A stretch of DNA of 64,000 nt from Streptomyces lydicus (GTDB lineage: Bacteria > Actinomycetota > Actinomycetes > Streptomycetales > Streptomycetaceae): the NCBI RefSeq assembly GCF_001729485.1, contig NZ_CP017157.1:4898001-4962000 (forward strand). Reading direction: 5' to 3'. Made by a program: the position numbers and the translations under genes. Below the pieces are notes generated by a model. It was not told the DNA's origin, made no database searches, and saw only the letters and a program-made list of their open reading frames with translations. This document shows positions 45,912-52,557 of this stretch, piece by piece. Positions within the stretch are counted from its first letter, which is position 1. Each line of letters starts with the position of its first letter.

Positions 45912-46079
45912 TGATTCCTCCATGGATTATGGATCACTGCCTGGTCGGTCGTTTCACGGCGGGTCGCCATCGTGAAAGGGCTCCCAGCCCATGAACAGGA
46001 AGTGGAGCGACGCCCTCCATGATGTCGAAATGCAGCTGCGAGTCGTGAGCGCTGCGTGCACAACTGTGTTGGCAATGAG

Positions 46080-46379
46080 TGCACTTGTGGCTGTGGAGGA
46101 CCTGAGGCCGGTAGCCCTTGGGTGTGGTGTCGTAGGCGGCGCGGTAGACGCGGCTGAAGCTGGTTGAGTGGAGGCATTTCCGCCAGGCGGCGACGGCGTT
46201 GTCCGGTACGTCCGCTCTTCGGTGAAGCCGAGTGCCCGTGCGCCGCGTGAACCCTTGCGTAGGCGGGCGGCCTGACTGTCGGCCTTCTCTGAAATCGTGT
46301 GCCGGATGCCGCGGCGCCGCAAGCACTCACGACAGGGCCCGTTGCTGTATGCCTTGTCGGCTGCGCCCCTGTCAGGTTT
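46080..46379 (-). pseudogene. C-terminal remnant of an IS5-family transposase, several frameshifts
   Basis: From 46379 down, one frame reads DKAYSNGPCRECLRRRGIRHTISEKAD, then GSRGARALGFTEERTYR, the catalytic C-terminal region of IS5-type transposases (DKAYSSR-x-x-R-x-x-LRRRGI-x-x-TIPE). Beyond about 46203 the match continues only by changing frame (LNQLQ, then YDTTPKGYR, then ATSALIANTVV). It has the opposite orientation to the fragment at 45280, so it comes from another element. No terminal repeats were found. Confidence 0.65.
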
Positions 46380-46555
46380 CAACCAGAGGGTTGCTCGCCT
46401 TGGCACCCGGAGGGCCGAGGAACCACCACCCGAACCGCAACACGCACCGAAGCGCACGACCGCGCGAGCCGGTCGGCGTCACGCACGGCGTGGTACGCGA
46501 TGCCGGCCGGACCCTTGCCAGGAGCCGGGCCGGTGCTCGCCGTCCGGCGTGCTGC

Positions 46556-47533
46556 TCAGTCGGTCGCGCGCAGCAGCAACTTGCCCGTGGAGGCGCGCCC
46601 GCCCATCAGCCGGTGGGCCTCGGCGGCATCCGTCAGGGGGAACTCCGCGGTGATCGGTAGGGCCACGATGCCGTCGGTGACCGAGCGGAAGGCACGGTCG
46701 GCCACTGTGCGCAGCGCCTCCGGCGCCGACTGCGCGAGGGCCAGGATGGAGAAGCCCGCGACGGAACGGCCCTGTGCGTAGAGTTCGGGCTGCCCGACGT
46801 GCCACGGCTCCTCCCCGCCGGCGTTGCCGAAGGAGACCAGGCGCCCGAAGACGGCCAGCGCTCCGAGGCCGCGGCGAAGCGTTTCGCCGCCCACCGGGTC
46901 GAGCACCAGGTCGACGCCCCTGCCGTCGGTGGCGCGGCGGACGTCGTCGGGGAACGTGCCGGCGGTGAACACCTCGTCGTAGCCGTGCTTGCGGGCGTAC
47001 TCGGCCTTGGCCGCGGAGGAGACCACGCCGTACACGGCACCGGCGCCCGCGGCACGGGCCAGCTGCCCGGCCGCCGTGCCGACACCTCCTGCCGCGCCGT
47101 GCACCAGTACGGTCTCTCCGGCACGCAGACGACCCACCTCGTGGAACAGGGCGTGCGCGGTCGGCAGCACGGTGGGCAGCGCGGCCGCGGTCCGCAGGTC
47201 CAGATCCCCGGGGAGCGGGAAGACCGTGGTGGTGTCGGCGACCACCACCTCTGCGTAGGCGCCGCTGTTGACGAGTGCGACGACCTCCTGTCCCGGACGC
47301 AGCCCCTCGACGCCGTGGCCGACGCCCCGGATCCGCCCGGAGACCTCCAGGCCCGGCCGGAAGGGCAGCGAGTCCACCCGGTACCCCTCGGCGCGCGCCT
47401 TGAGGTCCGCGAAGTTCACGCCCACGTAGGCCGCATCGATGGTGACTTGGCCCGGCCCGGGTGTGGGCGGTTCGGCCTGCACGACCTTGAGCACCTCGGG
47501 GCCGCCGTATTCCTGGAACTCGACTGCACGCAT
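46556..47533 (-). CDS. NADPH:quinone oxidoreductase, zinc-free MDR family
   Basis: A 325-aa medium-chain reductase resembling quinone oxidoreductase QorA/zeta-crystallin. The N-terminal domain begins RAVEFQEYGGPEVLKV; the cofactor domain has [23 protein letters not shown], and the DLVLDPVGGETLRRGL segment follows. No structural zinc Cys cluster is present. ATG 47533 is preferred, though GTG 47542 is possible. It is divergent from an ArsR regulator with inverted repeats between, so redox or electrophile control is likely. Confidence 0.92.
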   Translation of the reverse strand: MRAVEFQEYGGPEVLKVVQAEPPTPGPGQVTIDAAYVGVNFADLKARAEGYRVDSLPFRPGLEVSGRIRGVGHGVEGLRPGQEVVALVNSGAYAEVVVADTTTVFPLPGDLDLRTAAALPTVLPTAHALFHEVGRLRAGETVLVHGAAGGVGTAAGQLARAAGAGAVYGVVSSAAKAEYARKHGYDEVFTAGTFPDDVRRATDGRGVDLVLDPVGGETLRRGLGALAVFGRLVSFGNAGGEEPWHVGQPELYAQGRSVAGFSILALAQSAPEALRTVADRAFRSVTDGIVALPITAEFPLTDAAEAHRLMGGRASTGKLLLRATD

Positions 47534-47555
47534 GGGCGACACACATCCTTCGACG

Positions 47556-47608
47556 GAGTGTTCAACGGAAAGCGAACACCGGCACTGTATGATGCTGGTC
47601 GAACACTC
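47556..47608. promoter_or_regulatory. Inverted GTGTTC/GAACAC sites between oxidoreductase and ArsR gene
   Basis: GTGTTC (47558-47563), N10, GAACAC (47574-47579) form one symmetric site, and a further GAACACTC (47601-47608) mirrors GAGTGTTC (47556-47563). The cluster lies in the divergent promoter gap, where an ArsR-type repressor would be expected to bind. Confidence 0.65.
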
Positions 47609-47668
47609 GGCAAGCGGCCGAGCGCTTCACGGGTTCCCGGCAGGGACGTACACGGCGAGGAGAGGGGT

Positions 47669-48013
47669 ATGGCACACCAGACCGCGGGCGGCAGTCACCG
47701 CGCGGCTCCGGTACACACCGATCCCGATGAGGTTTCCCTGCTGACCGCGCTGTCCGCGCTCGCCGACCCCGTGCGCCTCCAGCTGGTCCGCGAGCTGGCC
47801 GGCTCCGCCGAGTGGACCCGCAGCTGCGGCAGCTTCGACGTGCCCGTCGGCAAAGCCGCACTGAGTCACCACTTCTCGGCCCTGCGGAGCGCCGGACTGG
47901 TCGAGCAGCGCGACGAAGGGCCCAAGCGGGTCAACCGACTGCGCCGGGCGGAGTTCGATGCGCGCTTCCCCGGGCTGCTTGACCTGGTTCTCCGGGTCGA
48001 CGACCGCGGCTGA
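47669..48013 (+). CDS. ArsR-family transcriptional regulator
   Basis: A 114-aa winged-helix repressor: LLTALSALADPVRLQLVRELAG, then VPVGKAALSHHFSALRSAGLVEQRDEGPKRVNRLRRAEFDARFPGLLDLVL. ATG 47669 follows a strong GAGGAGAGGGG. The Cys in RSCGSFDVP may be a sensor residue. It is divergent from the quinone oxidoreductase, the likely target gene. Confidence 0.92.
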   Translation: MAHQTAGGSHRAAPVHTDPDEVSLLTALSALADPVRLQLVRELAGSAEWTRSCGSFDVPVGKAALSHHFSALRSAGLVEQRDEGPKRVNRLRRAEFDARFPGLLDLVLRVDDRG

Positions 48014-48151
48014 GTGCTCGGCCCGGGGCTGATCGGTTCGAAGCCGGCAGCGCGCCCGTACGGGATCCGGCGCCGGGAATCCGGGCGGGTGCCGCCGGTT
48101 CGGGGTGCCGTCGGTTCGGGGTGCCGCCGACTGATCGCGCGCCTAAGCGCC

Positions 48152-48183
48152 GAAGCCCCGTCGGAACGTCACGACGGGGCTTC
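48152..48183. terminator. Bidirectional hairpin between ArsR and carboxypeptidase genes
   Basis: 12-bp perfect arms GAAGCCCCGTCG (48152-48163) and CGACGGGGCTTC (48172-48183) with an 8-nt loop, between convergent genes. Confidence 0.88.
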
Positions 48184-48262
48184 AGGTGGCTTCAGGATGC
48201 ATCCGGGGCGGGAGCCGGGGTACCGCGGGCGGTGGGCGCTCGGCGTCAGGGGCGCCGGCTGT

Positions 48263-49327
48263 TCAGTGGGCGAAGCCCCAGTCGAGCATCTTGGTGGCGT
48301 CGTCGAAGCGGCCGCTGTCGTCCGCGAGGATCGCGCCGACCAGGGTGCGGTTGTCCCGCTCGGCGGCGAAGACAACGGCGTAGCCGGCCTCCGGGCCGCT
48401 GCCCGTCTTGATGCCCAGGGCACCGTCGTAGCTGCTCAGCAGCTTGTTGGTGGTGTTCCAGGTGTAGTACCGGGTGCGGCCGTTGGCCGCCGGGGCCTCG
48501 GTCTTGAACTGCGTCTTCTTCACGACGTCGGCGAACACCGGCTGCAGCATCGCCCGCTGGCCGAGCTTGGCCAGGTCGCGGGCGGTGCTGTGGTTGTTGC
48601 CGTGCGAGATGCCGTCGAAGCTGTCGAACTGCGTGCCGGTCAGGCTCAGTTGACGCGCCTCGACGTTCATCTGGTTGACGAAGTCGGCGATCCGCGCGTC
48701 CACCGTGGCCCCGGAGCCGAAGTTGTCGGCCAGGGCCATCGCGGCGTCGTCGCCGGACGGGATCAGCATGGCGTGCAGCAGCTGCTCGACGGTCAGTCTG
48801 TCGCCGGTCTGGAGGTCGGCGGTGCTGCCACCGACCTTCTGGACGTAGTCCCGGTACTCCTGCTTCACCGTGATCTGATGGTTCAGCCACTCCGGGTGCT
48901 TGAGCACCACGAGGGCCGTCATGATCTTGGTGGTGCTGGCCATCGACACGCTCTCGTCCGCCTTGGCCCCGCCCCACAGCGCCCGCTCCTGGCTGCCGTC
49001 GCGGGCGTCCAGCAGGAAGGCGTGGTCGGCGTTGATCTGGGGAGCGTCCTGGTCCTTCGCGTCCGGCGCACCGACTGCCCGACCCTTGACCGCGTGCTGT
49101 CCGGCCTGGGCGGACTGGAACTGCGGCTGCGCGCCCTGCTTCTGGTCGGCCGTCGTGGTGGTCGCGCCGCCCTGCTGGTCGTTCTCGTCCGCGGAGTGCG
49201 TGGCGCCGGGGGTGGCCGCCTGGGCGAGGCCGCCGGCGGTGATCGGCAGGGCGGCACCGACGAGTGCGACCATCGCGATCCGGACTCCGGTGCGGTGTAT
49301 CCGATTGGGGCGAGCGTGGGCACCCAT
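48263..49327 (-). CDS. D-alanyl-D-alanine carboxypeptidase, peptidase S11 (second copy)
   Basis: A 354-aa exported DD-carboxypeptidase. A signal peptide covers about the first 38 residues (VRIAMVALVGAALPITAGGLAQA), followed by a Gln/Thr-rich linker. Catalytic motifs are STTK (Ser131, Lys134), SGD (191-193) and KTG (307-309). Unlike the enzyme at 10.4-11.6 kb, it has no C-terminal membrane anchor, so it may be released or loosely wall-bound. It is convergent with the ArsR gene. Confidence 0.93.
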   Translation of the reverse strand: MGAHARPNRIHRTGVRIAMVALVGAALPITAGGLAQAATPGATHSADENDQQGGATTTTADQKQGAQPQFQSAQAGQHAVKGRAVGAPDAKDQDAPQINADHAFLLDARDGSQERALWGGAKADESVSMASTTKIMTALVVLKHPEWLNHQITVKQEYRDYVQKVGGSTADLQTGDRLTVEQLLHAMLIPSGDDAAMALADNFGSGATVDARIADFVNQMNVEARQLSLTGTQFDSFDGISHGNNHSTARDLAKLGQRAMLQPVFADVVKKTQFKTEAPAANGRTRYYTWNTTNKLLSSYDGALGIKTGSGPEAGYAVVFAAERDNRTLVGAILADDSGRFDDATKMLDWGFAH

Positions 49328-49418
49328 GGGGCGTCCCTCCTTCCGGCGAAGGGACGCCGGTTGCGTAGTAGAAATCGGTTTATAGGGAACCTACTTGTGC
49401 GTCTGCAGTGACTCAAGT

Positions 49419-49435
49419 CGGCTATGTCATAGCCG
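49419..49435. promoter_or_regulatory. 17-bp palindrome CGGCTATG-T-CATAGCCG
   Basis: 8-bp perfect arms around one base, in the divergent gap (49328-49588) between the carboxypeptidase and the isochorismatase-like gene. A candidate operator for either gene; no regulator is next to it. Confidence 0.55.
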
Positions 49436-49588
49436 TGTAACGGGGTTTGGGGATTGCCTTCGTGGAAGCGGAGGGGGCAGGTGCCGACGCCGGACGGCCG
49501 CCACCGTCATGTCCGAGGCCACGTAGCATCCGAACGTGGACAACCCGGCCCGTCGCAACGGCGAACCGACTTCGCTTCTGGAGGCTCT

Positions 49589-50149
49589 ATGAGCAGCGCC
49601 CTTCTCGTGATGGACGTCCAACGGGACATCGTGGACCTCGTGGACGACGGCTCCGGATACCTGCCCCGCCTGCGCCGGGCGATCGACGGGGCCCGGGCGG
49701 CGAACATCCCCGTGATCTACGTGGTCATCGCGTTACGTCCCGGCTTCCCGGAAGTCGGCACGCACAACCGGGCTCTGGCCGCGATCGCGCGGGACGGCCG
49801 CTACGTCGAGGGCGCCCCGGGCACCGCGATCCACCCCGATATCGCGCCCCGGCCGGGCGATGTGGTGGTCACCAAGAGGCGGGCGAGCGCGTTCTCGGGC
49901 AGCGATCTCGAAATGGTGCTGAGGGCCCGCGGTATCGACAGCCTCGTGCTGACCGGCATCGCCACCAGCGCCGTGGTGCTGTACACCCTGTGCCAGGCGA
50001 ACGACCTGGACTTCGGCATCAGTGTCCTCTCCGACGCCTGTCTGGACATCGACCCGGAGGTGCACCGGGTCCTCGTCGAGCGGCTGTTCCCGCAGTGGGC
50101 GGATGTCGTCACCGTCGATGAATGGGTCAAGACGAACGCACCTGGATAG
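49589..50149 (+). CDS. Isochorismatase-fold hydrolase lacking the catalytic cysteine
   Basis: A 186-aa protein of the isochorismatase-like hydrolase superfamily. ATG 49589 follows TGGAGG. The fold is clear (ALLVMDVQRDIVD with Asp9, VVTKRRASAFSGSDLEMVL with the Lys, LVLTGIATSAVVLYT). In cysteine hydrolases the last motif should carry Cys (GIATNVCV); here Val replaces it. It may therefore belong to a Cys-free group, as true isochorismatases do, or be inactive. Confidence 0.87.
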   Translation: MSSALLVMDVQRDIVDLVDDGSGYLPRLRRAIDGARAANIPVIYVVIALRPGFPEVGTHNRALAAIARDGRYVEGAPGTAIHPDIAPRPGDVVVTKRRASAFSGSDLEMVLRARGIDSLVLTGIATSAVVLYTLCQANDLDFGISVLSDACLDIDPEVHRVLVERLFPQWADVVTVDEWVKTNAPG

Positions 50150-50246
50150 CGGTGGCCAGGAACCCGCCGGCCACCGACCCGTCGCACAATGCCGGCCACG
50201 CCCGGAAGGCGTGGCCGGCATCCCTGAAGACCAGCTCGTCAACTCG

Positions 50247-50600
50247 TCACAGGATTTCGATGGCGGTGACCTTCGGTGGACGGTTCGGGAAGGTGATCTC
50301 GTGCCACCGCTCGATCTTCACCGAATCGCCGTTGGCGTCGTAATAGATCAAGTCGTTGTTCCCCGTGGAGATCTTGTCGATCCACCACCCGCCGAAGTCG
50401 GTCCTCCCGGCGTTCGCGTAGCAGTCCACGCTCTGGTTGCCACCGCTGTGGGACCAGATCTTCAGGAAGTTCTCCCCACCGCGGCATTCGACATGGTCGA
50501 TGGCGAAAGCGTTACCGGTCGGCACGGCCATGGTCAACGCGGCGGCCGCGGCGAACGCCACACCCACGGAACGCGCGACCCTCTTCGTCTTCGAGATCAC
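50247..50600 (-). CDS. Secreted beta/gamma-crystallin, Streptomyces killer-toxin-like protein
   Basis: A 117-aa exported protein. GTG 50600 follows GAGGAGAAT and gives a signal peptide ending near VPTGNAFA. The mature part of about 80 residues (IDHVECRGGENFLKIWSHSGG, then DCYANAGRTDFGGWWIDKISTGNNDLIYY) resembles SKLP, a Streptomyces killer-toxin-like beta/gamma-crystallin. Two Cys residues could form a disulphide. Antifungal or growth-inhibiting activity is known for SKLP but is only inferred here. It is divergent from an unrecognised 190-aa protein. Confidence 0.78.
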   Translation of the reverse strand: MISKTKRVARSVGVAFAAAAALTMAVPTGNAFAIDHVECRGGENFLKIWSHSGGNQSVDCYANAGRTDFGGWWIDKISTGNNDLIYYDANGDSVKIERWHEITFPNRPPKVTAIEIL

Positions 50601-50833
50601 AAGATTCTCCTCTTCGAGTGTCGAGCCGGGAACTCGCTTCGCCACCACCTTGGGTGGCGTCGACGTGGTGCCCGGATGACCCGAGCCTGTGGGGTGGCCC
50701 GTCCCAGCCGCAAGGAAGGCCGGGGCGTTCGGGACCCCGGAACGCGAACATGGGCCTTGGCCAGGGGAAACGTAAGCCACCTGGAACACCGGAATGGGAT
50801 ACACCGGACACGAAGGAACAGGAGAAGGGAAAG

Positions 50834-51406
50834 TTGACTCCGCATTCGCTCGCGTTCTACATGGACGTGGTCGCCTCCGGAACGGTGCTCGGCGCCAAGC
50901 CGACGGACGGTCCGGATCGGGTCACTGCAATCCTGGGTGCCGATTTCGCCGAGAACTCCTTTGACGAATACAGCATGTGGCGCGACTACGGAATGGTCGA
51001 GTTCTTCTGGGTACGGGAATCGCCGGACCATCCTTGGCAGGGGCACCACTTCACCCTGCAGGTGCATCGGCTCGCGCACCGCGGCGGCAACATCGTCAAC
51101 GGGTCGATGCGCGACCGGTACGGGCGTTTCGGCCGCCGTCTCCGGTTCGACAAATTGGAACGGCTGCTGAGGAAGCGCGGTGTGCTCCTGGAAGACGTAC
51201 CGGACGTGAACGCGCCGGCCTTCACCCAGCATTGGCAGCCCGCTTCGCAGATTTCGGTCATGGCGTTCCGAACTCACGGAGAGTGGCGACAACGTCGGCG
51301 CGGCGACGACCGGATCGGCGACGTGTACGCCATCCGTTCGTCGGTGAATGCCGAGGAAGTGGCATGGAACCGGGAGCGCTACGGCCGTCGGAACGAGGGT
51401 GGCTGA
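50834..51406 (+). CDS. Unrecognised 190-aa cytoplasmic protein
   Basis: TTG 50834 is preceded by GGAGAAGGGA; longer in-frame extensions upstream would overlap the neighbour's control region. The protein has no signal or membrane helix. The conserved-looking core is DRVTAILGADFAENSFDEYSMWRDYGMVEFFWVRE, then HHFTLQVHRLAHRGG and RFDKLERLLRKRGVLLEDVPD. The pattern recalls small Streptomyces proteins found near toxin or immunity genes, but I cannot name the family. It is divergent from the crystallin-like gene. Confidence 0.75.
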   Translation: MTPHSLAFYMDVVASGTVLGAKPTDGPDRVTAILGADFAENSFDEYSMWRDYGMVEFFWVRESPDHPWQGHHFTLQVHRLAHRGGNIVNGSMRDRYGRFGRRLRFDKLERLLRKRGVLLEDVPDVNAPAFTQHWQPASQISVMAFRTHGEWRQRRRGDDRIGDVYAIRSSVNAEEVAWNRERYGRRNEGG

Positions 51407-51460
51407 CGGCCGCTTCCGCGGGCCGTACCGACCTGAACCGCCCTGCACGCTCGTGACATG

Positions 51461-51495
51461 CGAATGAGCCCGCCGGAGCATGGCGGGCTCATTCG
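51461..51495. terminator. Bidirectional hairpin between unknown gene and small secreted protein
   Basis: 14-bp perfect arms CGAATGAGCCCGCC (51461-51474) and its complement (51482-51495) around a 7-nt loop, between convergent genes. Confidence 0.88.
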
Positions 51496-51593
51496 CCGAC
51501 TGCGCTTCCCCGAGCCGGGTCAGGCGGTCGGCCCTGAACCGCGCGGCCGCGGGCAGTGGTGGTGCCGGCTGTCCGCAGGCCGCGCGGCCGAAC

Positions 51594-52019
51594 TCAGCGG
51601 ACGTCCACCGTCACCGGGGCAGAGGTCCTCTCGCGTACGGGATTGCGGTCGGTCGGGCTGGTCAGGCCGTACACGATCGCGCGGTACTCCAGGGCGCCGC
51701 GCTGCGCGGCCTTGACCTGTGCGGTGGCCTGCGCCTCGGTACCCGTGGGCACCACGGCTCCGCAGGTCACCCGGTGCCACGCCGGCCCGCCGCTGCGGCC
51801 CTCCAGGCATAACCGCAGGTAGCCGGCAGCGTCGTCGTCCCCGTGCGCCGCGACCGTGAAGGTCTTGCCGACCTGCGCCGTGGGCGGTGCCGTGATGTCC
51901 ACACCGCCCTTGGCGAACGCCGGCCCGGCGGCCAGCGTCACCGAGGCCAGCCCCAGCGCACCGATCACGGCCACCCGGCCGCCGCGCGTCTTCATCCCGG
52001 ACTTCTTCGTCCTGGTCAT
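51594..52019 (-). CDS. Small secreted protein, unknown
   Basis: A 141-aa exported protein. ATG 52019 follows GGGAGGG. The basic start (TRTKKSGMKTRGGRV) leads into a signal peptide ending near AAGPAFA. The mature domain of about 105 residues looks like a beta-sandwich (VDITAPPTAQVGKTFTVAAHGDDD, then LRLCLEGRSGGPAWHRVTCG, APVTVDVR), with two Cys that may pair. I recognise no family. Confidence 0.78.
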   Translation of the reverse strand: MTRTKKSGMKTRGGRVAVIGALGLASVTLAAGPAFAKGGVDITAPPTAQVGKTFTVAAHGDDDAAGYLRLCLEGRSGGPAWHRVTCGAVVPTGTEAQATAQVKAAQRGALEYRAIVYGLTSPTDRNPVRERTSAPVTVDVR

Positions 52020-52207
52020 GGACTTCCCTCCCGTGGATCTCCCCCACTTGGCGAGATCCACCGCTTCGCGAAGGCGCCCGGTGCGCCTCGCTGACTACCC
52101 AGATGTGTCGGCCGCACCACCCGTTGCCCCCCCCGCCCCACGCCGTTACATATCCATGACAAACCCCGCCAACCACTCCTGATCCCACCTTCAGCCCATA
52201 GAAGGCA

Positions 52208-52241
52208 CGAAGCCCGGCCACCCTCTCGGGGCCGGGCTTCG
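52208..52241. terminator. Orphan hairpin in the divergent gap
   Basis: CGAAGCCCGGCC (52208-52219) pairs perfectly with 52230-52241 around a 10-nt loop. It looks like an intrinsic terminator, yet it lies between two divergent genes, where no known transcript should end. Confidence 0.65.
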
Positions 52242-52284
52242 ACAACGCGCCGGGGAGCCGGGCGGAGGGATCCCGACGCGGCGT

Positions 52285-52317
52285 CAGCCGGACGTTAGTC
52301 GGACGCCAGCGGGGCGG
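52285..52317 (+). repeat. Three 11-bp direct repeats, SARP-box-like
   Basis: CAGCCGGACGT, TAGTCGGACGC and CAGCGGGGCGG follow each other without gaps. SARP regulators bind short direct repeats spaced by one helical turn (11 bp), so this may be an autoregulatory site about 240 bp before the SARP start. The third copy is weak. Confidence 0.45.
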
Positions 52318-52557
52318 GAGAGGCTGCCGGCGGCGGCACCGGGCGGTGGCAGTCGCGCGGCGGTGCCGGGTGCGTGGGTGATACACCGCTGGCTTGCAGT
52401 GGACGAGGGCGGTATGTGCGCTCGTACACCTGTCTGAGGCTTATGATCCTCGCCGAAGATCCGAAGAAGATCCGAAGGGCCCGGCAGGTCCACGGCGTCC
52501 GGAAGGCGCGGTGCGGTGGATTCGAGGGGCCGTCATACGAGAGACGTGCGGGGGGCG

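Larger units (their letters stand above)
52020..52557. promoter_or_regulatory. 538-bp divergent gap before the SARP gene
   Basis: The gap holds no convincing gene. It contains a 12-bp-arm hairpin at 52208-52241 and three 11-bp direct repeats at 52285-52317, both described separately. Promoters for the small secreted protein and the SARP gene must lie here. Confidence 0.5.

Noticed and set aside
46108..46176. AraC-type HTH remnant (FSRVYRAAYDTTPKGYR)
   Set aside because: The resemblance is real but short; the position directly after a transposase fragment and matching pieces in the other frames favour a frameshifted transposase tail.
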